Positions 52,132 through 60,848 of a DNA stretch of 64,000 bases are shown here, in pieces (position 1 is the stretch's first letter; every line of letters begins with the position of its first letter). This stretch comes from Bog-473 sp963764305. GTDB taxonomy: Bacteria > Actinomycetota > Acidimicrobiia > Acidimicrobiales > RAAP-2. The notes beneath the pieces were generated by a model, which saw only the letters and a list, made by a program, of their open reading frames with translations, was not told the origin of the DNA and did not search any database. The stretch spans positions 1-64,000 of the forward strand of contig CAVXSD010000005.1 in the NCBI GenBank assembly GCA_963764305.1, given 5' to 3'. A program made the translations under genes and the position numbers.

Positions 52132-53043
52132 GTGATCGCCGTCCTCTACGACGCGCCGCTCCCTCCGCTGCGGGGCTCCGAGTTCACCTCCACCCAGTTC
52201 GACTTCGTCCCGGTGGCCATGATCCTGGGCGCCTTGGTCCTGTACCTGTGGGGCGTACGGCGAAACAACGCCCTACATCCGCGCCACCCGTGGTCGGCCG
52301 GCAAGACGGTGGCCTTCCTCGGCGCGCTGTTCACGACGGGCGTGGCGATCTTCAGCTTCGTGGGCGTCTACGACGGGGAGCTCTTCTGGGACCACATGGT
52401 CCAGCACATCCTCCTGATCATGGTGGCCGCCCCGCTCTACGCCATCGCGTCTCCCTTGGACCTGGCCTGGCGCTCGACCACGGGCACCGCCCACATCGCG
52501 GTGAGCGAGGTACTCCGCTCGAAGGTGGCCAAGTTCCTCGGCCATCCGGTTGTCGCCTTCGTGCTCTACGCCGTGCTGATCCCGATCACGCACCTGACGA
52601 TTTGGTACAACTACACGCTCACACATGAGAGTGTGCACAACGCCGAGCACCTGGCCTTCCTCGTCGTCGGCTACCTGTTCTGGCGCCAGATCTTCGGATC
52701 GGACCCCAACTGCTACCGCCTGCACCCGGCCCTGCAGTTCTTCTACCTGTTCATGGCGATTCCAATCGACACCTTCACCGGGCTCTCGTTGGCGGGGGCC
52801 TCCCACGAGATCTTCCCGGCCTACTTCGCCACGCACCGGACCTGGGGCCCCTCCTACGTCGTCGACCTCCACGTGGGCGGCGACATCATGTGGGTCGTCG
52901 GCGACACCCTGATGCTCTGGCCCATGATCCCGGTGGCGCTGCGCTGGATGCACATGGATGAGCGCAAGGCAGTGCGCATCGACCGCGAGCTCGACGCCTC
53001 GGGCACCTTCCAGCTCGTAGGGGACGGTGAGACACCATTGTGA
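52132..53043 (+). CDS. ctaG: CtaG-type cytochrome c oxidase assembly protein (copy 2)
   Basis: 303 residues from GTG. Hydrophobic segments include VPVAMILGALVLYLWGV, TVAFLGALFTTGVAIFSFVG, LFWDHMVQHILLIMVAAPLY (family MVQHILLIM motif), HPVVAFVLYAVLIPITHLTI and ALQFFYLFMAIPIDTFTGLS. It differs clearly from copy 1, so this is an old paralogue rather than a recent duplication. Probably a Cu chaperone for a second oxidase or a separate step. Its start lies just beyond the BlaI-type operator. Confidence 0.88.
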   Translation: MIAVLYDAPLPPLRGSEFTSTQFDFVPVAMILGALVLYLWGVRRNNALHPRHPWSAGKTVAFLGALFTTGVAIFSFVGVYDGELFWDHMVQHILLIMVAAPLYAIASPLDLAWRSTTGTAHIAVSEVLRSKVAKFLGHPVVAFVLYAVLIPITHLTIWYNYTLTHESVHNAEHLAFLVVGYLFWRQIFGSDPNCYRLHPALQFFYLFMAIPIDTFTGLSLAGASHEIFPAYFATHRTWGPSYVVDLHVGGDIMWVVGDTLMLWPMIPVALRWMHMDERKAVRIDRELDASGTFQLVGDGETPL

Positions 53044-53179
53044 AAGCGGTCTCTGTGGCCGAGAGCTGCGCCAAGCAGCCACGTAATGACCGCCGGCCCG
53101 GGGCATCTGGTGGGGGTACCGCACCGTACAGCCTGGAGAGAGATGACTGACCTGGAACTCAGAAGGGGGGCCGAGAGCC

Positions 53180-55144
53180 ATGGATGAGGTCACCGAAGCC
53201 CCAGCCGGTAACCGACGCAGGGACTTCCGCCTCGTGCGAACCCAGCGCGTGCTCCAGATCATCTTGGGATTGTTCTGGCTCCTCGACGCCGGCCTGCAGT
53301 TCCAGCCCTACATGTTCGGCAGTGGCTTCACCACGACCTACCTGTTGAACAACGCACACAACCAGCCCGACATCGTTCGCTGGATCATCACCAATGTCGG
53401 CAACTTTGTGGGGCCCCATGTCGCGGTCTGGAACACCTTTTTTGCGCTCATCCAGGTAGCCATAGGTTTGGGATTGCTGTTCCGGCGAACCGTGCGGCCC
53501 GCGCTTGGCGTGTCGTTCTTCTGGGCCTTCGGCGTCTGGTTCTTCGGCGAAGGCCTCGGGCAGATCTTCACTGGATCGGCTTCCGCCCTGACCGGCGCCC
53601 CGGGTTCGGTCTTCCTCTACGGATTGATCGGCCTGATGGCCTGGCCACGTTCGGCACCCACCCAGGAGGAGGGGAAGACGGAACCAAGTGTTGGCCTTAC
53701 GTCCTCGGCCGCCGGACAGGGCATCGGCGGGGCAGTGACTCCAATGCTCGTGTGGTGCGGATACTGGTCGCTGGCGGCGGTCCTGTTCCTCCTCCCCAAC
53801 AACCGGACCCCGACGTCGGTGTCGAGTGCGATCACGGGCATGTCATCGGGAGAGCCGAGCGCCTACTCCCACTTTCTCAACAGCTTTGGCAACCATTTCG
53901 GCAGTGGCGGCGTGTGGACCACGTGGTTGCTGGCAATCGGATCCCTGGTCATCGGGTTCGGGCCCCTGGTGTTCCGTCGACCCACTCCGTTCCTGGCCGC
54001 AGGAGGCCTGTTGGCGACGTTCTTCTGGGTGAGCGGCCAGGGCCTCGGCGGCATCTTCACCGGCTCGGGGACCGACCCGAATTCCGGCCCGCTGATCGTG
54101 CTCCTGGCGCTGGCCATGGTGCCGGCCGCGCTCCCGGATCCGGCGTCCTGGCGCCCCCCGTTCTCGACCGCGCTCTTTCGCTACCCCGTGCTGGTGCTGG
54201 GGGGCTTGGTGGCGCTGGTGGCCGGGCTCTTCCTCAGCGCCGCGTACCCGGTGGCCGCCCAGGAGTCGACCAGCACGGCGATGGCCGGCATGACCGGCAT
54301 GTCCGGGGCGACGTCGGGGTCGGGCGGGGGGACCGCGACAACTGCCACCTGTACGAGAGGGAACAACGGGGCGCCGAGGACCGGGCTGGACGTCCAGAAC
54401 ACACCGAACATGATCATGGCCGGGCCTGGTACCGGCATGAACATGAACGGTGCCGACGCGAGTGCAGCGGCTGGGCTGAACACCACCAAGTCGAACTGGC
54501 ACTACACCGGTCCGGCACTGCCCACAGCGGAGGCCCAGGAGCTGTTGGCCCAAGGCGTGAACGGCCCCACCGACATCCACATGGCCGCCGAAGGATGTGC
54601 GTCGGAGCCCACGTTATCCCAGCAGATCAACGCGACCCAGTACGTGCAGAACACCACCCAGGCTGCAGCGAGCTACGCCAACCCCTCCGAGGCGATGGCG
54701 GCGGGCTACGTCGCCGTGTCACCGACGGACTATCCCGTCGTGTACTACGTCAACCCGACTATCGCGGCCGCAAACGCAGCCGCCAAGAAGTCCCTCGATC
54801 CCCACTCGATCGACGGGCTGGTCTATGCCCAGACGCCGGCGGGGACCGATGTGCTTGCCGCGGCGATGTACATACTGCCCAGCACGCTGACCAGTCCGCC
54901 CATGCCTTACGGACCCCTGGTGCAGTGGCATCAGCGCACCAATACCTGTGCCCCGTCCCAGTTTTCGACCGACGGTGCCCTCAAGATCACCGGAGTGGCG
55001 CCCTGTGCCGAAGGGACGGTGCAGAAGTCCACGCCGTACATGACGATGGTCTGGCAGGTGCCCGTGGCGGGGGGTCCCCTGGCCATCCAACCGCCGGACA
55101 TCCAGATCGTCGAGGCCTCGGTCATGGCGTCCTCAAATGGCTGA
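53180..55144 (+). CDS. Large membrane protein with Met-rich extracytoplasmic domain
   Basis: 654 residues. Residues 1-350 hold about ten hydrophobic segments in two similar halves, each with an EGLGQIFTGS / QGLGGIFTGS signature. After a last membrane segment (PVLVLGGLVALVAGLFLSAA) the outside domain starts with methionine-rich runs (MAGMTGMSG, MIMAGPGTGMNMNG) of the kind that bind Cu(I), then a long domain with several cysteines ending near IQIVEASVMA. No named family recognised. Neighbours (CtaG, Sco1 fusion) point to copper delivery to a terminal oxidase. Confidence 0.7.
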   Translation: MDEVTEAPAGNRRRDFRLVRTQRVLQIILGLFWLLDAGLQFQPYMFGSGFTTTYLLNNAHNQPDIVRWIITNVGNFVGPHVAVWNTFFALIQVAIGLGLLFRRTVRPALGVSFFWAFGVWFFGEGLGQIFTGSASALTGAPGSVFLYGLIGLMAWPRSAPTQEEGKTEPSVGLTSSAAGQGIGGAVTPMLVWCGYWSLAAVLFLLPNNRTPTSVSSAITGMSSGEPSAYSHFLNSFGNHFGSGGVWTTWLLAIGSLVIGFGPLVFRRPTPFLAAGGLLATFFWVSGQGLGGIFTGSGTDPNSGPLIVLLALAMVPAALPDPASWRPPFSTALFRYPVLVLGGLVALVAGLFLSAAYPVAAQESTSTAMAGMTGMSGATSGSGGGTATTATCTRGNNGAPRTGLDVQNTPNMIMAGPGTGMNMNGADASAAAGLNTTKSNWHYTGPALPTAEAQELLAQGVNGPTDIHMAAEGCASEPTLSQQINATQYVQNTTQAAASYANPSEAMAAGYVAVSPTDYPVVYYVNPTIAAANAAAKKSLDPHSIDGLVYAQTPAGTDVLAAAMYILPSTLTSPPMPYGPLVQWHQRTNTCAPSQFSTDGALKITGVAPCAEGTVQKSTPYMTMVWQVPVAGGPLAIQPPDIQIVEASVMASSNG

Positions 55145-55272
55145 TGCCTCATCACTGTGATGCAATGTGCGTTCGGATCCGGGATGTGCAGATGCCGGGC
55201 CAGCGAGACCCGGGCCTTACCTGAACAGGCCTCGAGGTTGAAGACTCCGTCGCGACAGGAGATCGAGCCGCC

Positions 55273-57120
55273 ATGCCGGGGATGAACACCGGTCTCAACA
55301 CGAACGATCCAACCGTCGTTTCGACGTTCAACTCGACCCTGTTGCACGAGGGGATCTTGGTGATCCTCATCCTCGCCCTCCTCGCGGTGGTGTGGAACGT
55401 GCTTCGAACGGTGCAGTACCGAAGAGCCGTATCACTCGGGGGGACATCTGCTCAGCCGTCCAGGTCGCCCTGGCCCTACCCCGAGCCCATCGGACGCCGG
55501 ACAATTCGGATTGGCTTCGGGCTGATTTGGATCTTCGACGGAATCCTCCAAGGCCAGTCGTCGATGCCACTCGGCATGACGACTCAGGTGATCGAACCAA
55601 CCGCAGCGAGCTCGCCGACCTGGGTGCAGCACATCGTCAACGTCGGTGGGACGATTTGGAGTAACCATCCGATCGCCGCGCCGGCCTCGGCGGTGTGGAT
55701 TCAGGTCGGTATCGGAGTTTGGCTGCTGGCCGGGCCACGCGGGAACTGGTCACGAGCGGCCGGCTTGGTCAGTGCAGGCTGGGGCGTCGTCGTCTGGATC
55801 TTCGGAGAGAGCTTTGGGGGAATCTTCGCCCCCGGACTCACCTGGGCGTTCGGCGCCCCCGGCGCAGTCCTCTTCTACTCATTTGCTGGTCTGCTCCTCG
55901 CGCTCCCGGAGCGATCGTGGAGGACGCCGCGGCTGGGGCGCGTGGTCCTCGCCGTGATGGGGCTCTTCTTCATCGGCATGGCGGTCCTCCAAGCGTGGCC
56001 CGGGCGAGGCTTCTGGCAGGGCCATATCGCGCACAGCACCGCACCGGGGACGCTCACCGGGATGGTGAGCCAGATGGCCCAAACGCCCCAGCCCGGGTTC
56101 CTCTCGTCCTGGGTGTCCAGTTTCGCCGCCTTCGATTCGGCGCACGGCTGGGCGGTCAACCTGTTCTTGGTCGTAAGCCTCGGGACCATCGGGGTGCTGT
56201 TCGTGTCCGGCCGGGCCCGGTTCGCTCGGATCGGGGTGGTCGCCGGGATCGTGCTCTGCCTCGCTGACTGGGTGCTCATCGAGGACCTGGGGTTTCTTGG
56301 CGGCGTGGGTACCGATCCGAACAGCATGATTCCCATGACGCTCATCTTCGTGGGGGGCTATCTGGCAATGACGAGAGTGCCTCACGCCGACGTTTCGATT
56401 GGCGCTGAGGAAGCCGCTGAACCGAGACCCTCGTGGGCCGAGCGTGTCATGACAAGTCCGGGCTACTCCTTCCGAGCGCTCGCTGCACTCGGCGCCATTG
56501 CGATCGTCCTCGTTGGCGCTGTTCCCATGGCTGCGGCGTCCACCAATCCCAACGCTGATCCCATCGTCGCCCAAGCGGTCGACGGCTCTCCGAATATCAC
56601 CGATAGGCCGACGCCGCCGTTCCAGCTGGTCGACCAGCGCGGCGAGGTCGTGTCCTTGCAAAGTCTTCACGGGAAGACCGTCGTTCTCGCGTTCCTCGAC
56701 CCCGTCTGTGTCTCGGACTGTCCGATCATCGCCCAAGAACTCCGCCGCGCCGATGGCCTCCTCGCAGGGGCGCAGAGCCACGTCGAATTCGTCGCGGTAA
56801 ATCTCAACCCCCTGTACACGGCTCCTCAGTATCTGGTCGCATTCGATCGCCAGGAGTCTCTGAATCAGTTGGGGAACTGGCTGTACTTGACCGGGCCGAC
56901 GGCACAATTGAGGCGTGTCTGGGCTTCCTTCGGGGTGCTGGACGAATATTCGCCAGCGGGAGCGATGATCGCGCACAGTGACGTCGCCTATGTGATCGAC
57001 GCCACCGGGCACACCAGGGTGATTCTCAACACCGACCCGGGACCCGGGACGGCCACGACCGAGTCCTCCCTCACCGCAACGATCGTGAACGAGGTCGACA
57101 CCGTCCGCGGATCCTCATGA
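55273..57120 (+). CDS. Membrane domain-Sco1 fusion protein
   Basis: 615 residues. The N-terminal 380 residues form a membrane domain related to that of the preceding protein (FGESFGGIFAPGLTWAFGAP against FGEGLGQIFTGS). A linker follows, then a Sco1/SenC thioredoxin-like domain: PPFQLVDQRGEVVSLQSLHG, FLDPVCVSDCPIIAQELRRA with the copper ligands C-x3-C at about 478-482, and AHSDVAYVIDATGHTRVIL holding the ligand His. Sco1 inserts copper into the oxidase CuA site. Fusing it to this membrane domain is unusual. Its stop overlaps the next start. Confidence 0.82.
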   Translation: MPGMNTGLNTNDPTVVSTFNSTLLHEGILVILILALLAVVWNVLRTVQYRRAVSLGGTSAQPSRSPWPYPEPIGRRTIRIGFGLIWIFDGILQGQSSMPLGMTTQVIEPTAASSPTWVQHIVNVGGTIWSNHPIAAPASAVWIQVGIGVWLLAGPRGNWSRAAGLVSAGWGVVVWIFGESFGGIFAPGLTWAFGAPGAVLFYSFAGLLLALPERSWRTPRLGRVVLAVMGLFFIGMAVLQAWPGRGFWQGHIAHSTAPGTLTGMVSQMAQTPQPGFLSSWVSSFAAFDSAHGWAVNLFLVVSLGTIGVLFVSGRARFARIGVVAGIVLCLADWVLIEDLGFLGGVGTDPNSMIPMTLIFVGGYLAMTRVPHADVSIGAEEAAEPRPSWAERVMTSPGYSFRALAALGAIAIVLVGAVPMAAASTNPNADPIVAQAVDGSPNITDRPTPPFQLVDQRGEVVSLQSLHGKTVVLAFLDPVCVSDCPIIAQELRRADGLLAGAQSHVEFVAVNLNPLYTAPQYLVAFDRQESLNQLGNWLYLTGPTAQLRRVWASFGVLDEYSPAGAMIAHSDVAYVIDATGHTRVILNTDPGPGTATTESSLTATIVNEVDTVRGSS

Positions 57121-58334
57121 AGAATGCGCCCCAGACCGGATCATTTTCGTGGAGCTCATGGTGGCGTCGGGCCGTTGCCTCGGCGTTGCCTTTCATGACC
57201 CTTGCGGCCATGCCGCTCGCCGAGCCCGCTGGTGCCGCACCGCCCCAGGTCGTTTCCGAATCACCTTCGGCCCTCGCCACTTCGGTTCAGACTTCCGCAG
57301 GAACCTGGGCGACCGTGCCCATGGGCCATCTGGACCAGCCGCTCAACACGTTCTGGCAGCTCTTCTTTCGGGCCAGCGGTACCTCGAGTTGGTCCAATGC
57401 CACGTCGACACTCGCCTTGGCTACCAACGGAGGCCTGATCATTGCCACCCCCGATGGCCAATCGGTCGAGGTCGGGATCCGGCCCGCCAATCGCTTGACG
57501 TTCTCGACGCTGCTCACCGCCTCACCGACGCAGTCATCGTGGACCACTGGATTGCTTCCTGCCGGCCTGGCCGCCGACAACAGCGCCCTTGCCACCGACG
57601 CCCTCAACGGAAACTCCGCTGCGCTCCTGAACGACGGCGACGGTGTGCGCGCGGTCTCGAGCGCACGCGGACTTTCGACCTGGCGGACGTTGACGACCGA
57701 GGCGGTGTTGGCCTCCTCGTCGGCCGGACGTCACTGTGGTCTCGGCTCCATTACTGCCGTTGGCTACGACGGGACCCAAGCGTTGATCGGTGGTGGATGC
57801 CGGCATGCCGGCACGGTCGGCATCTTTTCTCGAAGCGGAGATCGATGGCGCCTTGTCGGACCCACGCTTCCACGACAGCTCGACCTTGGCCGCGTCGACG
57901 TGATCAGCCTCAAACAGACGAGCGAGGGAATCTCGACAATTCTCGCTGTAACATCTGTCAAGCACGGCACGAGCCTGGTCGCCGCCTGGGCCGGAAGCGG
58001 GGATCAGTGGAGTGTGTCTGAAGCCCTGCGACTGAGCTCGTCACAGCGTGTGCTGTCCATCGGACCGGCCAGCGGCGTTGGGATGTTCGTCCTGCTTTCC
58101 GAATCCGGGCGGTCGGAGGAAGCGGGCGTCGTCGGGGGTCCGGGTGTCTCGTGGCAATTGCTGCCAGTGTTGCCCGGGGGAACAAGCACCCTGGCCTTTG
58201 GTCCGGCGAATGCCGTCGACGCCCTGGCCGTCAACGACACGGCGTTCGCCGACTGGCTGCTCTCGCCGGGTTCACGCCACTGGGTCAAGGGTCAGGCGAT
58301 CAACGTACCCATCGAATTCGGTTCATCCGATTAG
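57117..58334 (+). CDS. Exported protein of unknown function, Sco-cluster partner
   Basis: 405 residues, ATG overlapping the Sco-fusion stop by four bases. The signal peptide is WWRRAVASALPFMTLAAMPL AEPAGA. The rest is rich in short beta-strand-like repeats with Ser/Thr/Gly turns (LALATNGGLIIATPDGQ, VGIFSRSGDRWRLVGPTLPR, SLVAAWAGSGDQWSVSEALR), suggestive of a beta-propeller. Cysteines are few. Translational coupling links it to the copper/oxidase genes; role unknown. Confidence 0.7.
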   Translation: MKNAPQTGSFSWSSWWRRAVASALPFMTLAAMPLAEPAGAAPPQVVSESPSALATSVQTSAGTWATVPMGHLDQPLNTFWQLFFRASGTSSWSNATSTLALATNGGLIIATPDGQSVEVGIRPANRLTFSTLLTASPTQSSWTTGLLPAGLAADNSALATDALNGNSAALLNDGDGVRAVSSARGLSTWRTLTTEAVLASSSAGRHCGLGSITAVGYDGTQALIGGGCRHAGTVGIFSRSGDRWRLVGPTLPRQLDLGRVDVISLKQTSEGISTILAVTSVKHGTSLVAAWAGSGDQWSVSEALRLSSSQRVLSIGPASGVGMFVLLSESGRSEEAGVVGGPGVSWQLLPVLPGGTSTLAFGPANAVDALAVNDTAFADWLLSPGSRHWVKGQAINVPIEFGSSD

Positions 58335-58339
58335 TTCGC

Positions 58340-58720
58340 GCTCCTTCAGGGTCGGTGATGTCCTATTGCTCGCCGAGGAACGTGATCGTCGTCAATGGGG
58401 AACGAGCGCCATTAGCTGCCGATAGCGAGAGCTTGCCGATCGGACGCGACTACCGATCCTTGAAGAGGCCTGACGCGAGCCTGTCCGGGCGTGACCTTAC
58501 GTGACCTTATGGAGAGGGAAGGAGAGGGATCGTGAGGGAACCTGAGGGGATCGAAACGCCGCTACCAGGAAAGTCCTCGGAAAGGGCCTGGTCAAAACAC
58601 TGAGCCACACTTTCGCAATGTAGAGGCCGAGGGTTCGAGTCCCTTCACCTCCACCAGAGGCCAGGTCACAGGCCTACAGTGGGATCCCCAGAAGGTCACG
58701 AAGGGCAGGTATAGCGCTAC
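58340..58720 (+). repeat. Att cassette F (tRNA-Ala 3' half at 58609-58656)
   Basis: A complete cassette: left segment TCCTTCAGGGTCGGTGATGT, tandem arm at 58491-58510, the conserved block GAGAGGGAAGGAGAGGGATC, tRNA-Ala 3' half with CCA intact, and the right segment GGCCAGGTCACAGGCC. Because a right segment is present, another island should follow to the right, beyond this point. Confidence 0.82.
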
Positions 58721-58725
58721 GTGAC

Positions 58726-59217
58726 TCATGTTGGATGCGGTTGATGCTGAATAGCCGCGAGTTGATCGAAGGCGTCAACGGCAGCTCTCATGACTATCAC
58801 CTGGCTTGATGTGGGGTCTTGCACAAATGATTCTCGTGGTGCTCGGGCTTCGGTGGCGAGGACTTCTCCGGCACCCAACACTCTTGATCTGATGACGAAG
58901 TGCTTGTTCGCGCCGGCGGCAAGCGAGAACCCTTCCGGGTCGCCCTCGCCGACGTCAAGGATCAGCTGGGTGTGCTTCCACGCCTCATACTGGCGATGGT
59001 CGATGTAAAACGGGCAACCGCCGACATGCCCTAAAAGGACATCGTGGTCGCCGGCGACGAACTCTCCGTCGTTAAAGCACATGGGGAGGCTGCCGTCACA
59101 ACAGCCGCCGGACTGGAAGAACATCACCGGTCCCCGGTCCTCGACGAGGTCGGCGACGGCCGCGAGCGCGACTGGGGTGGCGACCACGCCCGGTGCCACC
59201 GTCGACCCGTCCACCAT
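58726..59217 (-). CDS. DUF779 protein, partner of aldehyde dehydrogenase
   Basis: 163 residues from ATG 59217, 11 bases after the dehydrogenase stop. MFFQSGGCCDGSLPMCFNDG contains the family Cys-Cys-x4-Cys pattern, then VLLGHVGGCPFYIDHRQYEA and LDVGEGDPEGFSLAAG. DUF779 genes are regular companions of this dehydrogenase type in actinobacteria and proteobacteria; the biochemical role is not established. The C-terminal 40 residues (after ATEARAPRES) look like an unconserved tail close to cassette F. Confidence 0.85.
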   Translation of the reverse strand: MVDGSTVAPGVVATPVALAAVADLVEDRGPVMFFQSGGCCDGSLPMCFNDGEFVAGDHDVLLGHVGGCPFYIDHRQYEAWKHTQLILDVGEGDPEGFSLAAGANKHFVIRSRVLGAGEVLATEARAPRESFVQDPTSSQVIVMRAAVDAFDQLAAIQHQPHPT

Positions 59218-59228
59218 GACAATCCCGT

Positions 59229-60815
59229 CTAGAAGAAGCCGAGGGGCTTGGTGCCGTAGCTGACAAGAAGGTTCTTGGTCTGCGAGTAGTGCTCCAGCAT
59301 CATCTGATGGTTCTCCCGCCCGACCCCGGAGATCTTGTAGCCCCCGAAAGCGGCTCCCGCGGGGTAGAGGTGGTAGCAGTTGGTCCACACCCGTCCGGCC
59401 TTGATGGCCCGTCCCATGCGGTAGGCGAGGTTGCCATTGCGGGTCCACACGCCAGCGCCCAGGCCGTAGAGGGTGTCGTTGGCGATGCGGACTGCGTCGG
59501 CCTCGTCGGTAAAGGTAGTCACGGCGAGGACGGGCCCGAAGATCTCCTCTTGGAAGACCCGCATGTCGTTGTGTCCCTTGAGGACGGTCGGCTCGAAGTA
59601 GTAACCACCTTCGAACTCCCCGCCCAGATCAGCCCGCTTCCCACCGATCAGACACTCGGCGCCCTCCTGGCGGCCGATGTCGACGTAGGAGACGATTTTC
59701 TCGATCTGCTGGGTCGAGACCTGTGGTCCGATCATGGTCGCCGGGTCGAGGGGGTTGCCTTGGCGGATCTGAGCGATCCGGGCCAGGCACCGCTCCATGA
59801 ACCGGTCATAGATCGACTCGTGGATCAGTGCCCTCGACGGGCAGGTGCAGACCTCGCCCTTGTTGAAGGCGTAGAGGACGAGGCCCTCGATGGCCTTGTC
59901 CAGGTATTCGTCGTCAGCGTCCATGACGTCGGCGAAGAAGATGTTGGGGGACTTGCCGCCCAACTCGACCGTCGACGGGATGAGGTTCTGGGCCGCGTAC
60001 TGCATGATCAGCCGGCCAGTGGTGGTCTCGCCGGTGAAGCCGATCTTGGCGATCCGAGGACTCGACGCCAGAGCCTTGCCGATCTCTCCTCCGGGACCGG
60101 TAATGATGTTGATCACGCCCGGAGGCACGATGTCCTGAATAACTTCGGCCAGCTTGAGGATCGACCACGGGGTGGGCGACGCTGGCTTGACCACAGTGCA
60201 GTTGCCGGCGGCGAGGGCGGGCGCGATCTTCCAGGCCGCCATCAGCAGCGGGAAGTTGAAAGGGATGATCTGGCCGACCACGCCGAGGGGCTCGTGGAAG
60301 TGGTAGGCGACCGTGTCCTTGTCGATCTCGGTTGAACGACCTTCGAGGGAGCGGGTGGCCCCGGCGAAGTAGCGGAAGTGGTCGACGGCCAAGGGGATGT
60401 CGGCGGCCAGGGTCTCGCGCACCGGCTTGCCGTTTTCCCACGTCTCGGCCACGGCCAGCATCTCGAGATTGGTCTCAATGGCATCAGCAATGGCGTTGAG
60501 GACGGCGGCCCTCTCGGTCAGTGACGTTTCGCCCCAGGCATCCGTCGCTGCATGAGCGGCGTCAAGAGCCAACTCCACATCTTCGGGAGTCGAACGTGCG
60601 ACTTCGCAGAAGGGCTTGCCGTTCACCGGACTCACATTTGCCATGTACTGACCCTTGAGCGGTGCCACCCACTTGCCTCCGATGAAGTTGTCATAACGCG
60701 GCTTGACCTCGACCAAGCTGCCTGCTTGCCCAGGGGCTACGAAGGCCTCGCTCGAGGTTGGAGTCGTTGGAGTCGTTGGAGTCGTTGGGGTCGTTGGTTC
60801 TGCGGTCAGAGTCAC
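59229..60815 (-). CDS. Aldehyde dehydrogenase (ExaC/AldA type)
   Basis: About 528 residues from GTG 60815, chosen for AAGGAGG at good spacing; the frame opens at 60848. NAD-dependent oxidation of aldehydes to acids. NAD-site text IIPFNFPLLMAAWKIAPALA, VVKPASPTPWSILKLAEVI, GFTGETTTGRLIMQ; catalytic Glu in STVELGGKSPNIFF and Cys in GEVCTCPSRALIHE. The N-terminus carries a Thr-Thr-Pro repeat. With the DUF779 gene it forms the usual two-gene unit, likely for acetaldehyde or similar short aldehydes. Confidence 0.92.
   Translation of the reverse strand: MTLTAEPTTPTTPTTPTTPTSSEAFVAPGQAGSLVEVKPRYDNFIGGKWVAPLKGQYMANVSPVNGKPFCEVARSTPEDVELALDAAHAATDAWGETSLTERAAVLNAIADAIETNLEMLAVAETWENGKPVRETLAADIPLAVDHFRYFAGATRSLEGRSTEIDKDTVAYHFHEPLGVVGQIIPFNFPLLMAAWKIAPALAAGNCTVVKPASPTPWSILKLAEVIQDIVPPGVINIITGPGGEIGKALASSPRIAKIGFTGETTTGRLIMQYAAQNLIPSTVELGGKSPNIFFADVMDADDEYLDKAIEGLVLYAFNKGEVCTCPSRALIHESIYDRFMERCLARIAQIRQGNPLDPATMIGPQVSTQQIEKIVSYVDIGRQEGAECLIGGKRADLGGEFEGGYYFEPTVLKGHNDMRVFQEEIFGPVLAVTTFTDEADAVRIANDTLYGLGAGVWTRNGNLAYRMGRAIKAGRVWTNCYHLYPAGAAFGGYKISGVGRENHQMMLEHYSQTKNLLVSYGTKPLGFF
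60757..60797. repeat. 9-bp tandem repeat in the dehydrogenase N-terminus
   Basis: GTTGGAGTC is repeated about four and a half times (last copy GTTGGGGTC), encoding Thr-Thr-Pro units near the protein start. Repeat number may vary between strains. Confidence 0.8.
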
Positions 60816-60848
60816 AGCTGCCTCCTTGGTACGGATCGATTCCGGCAA

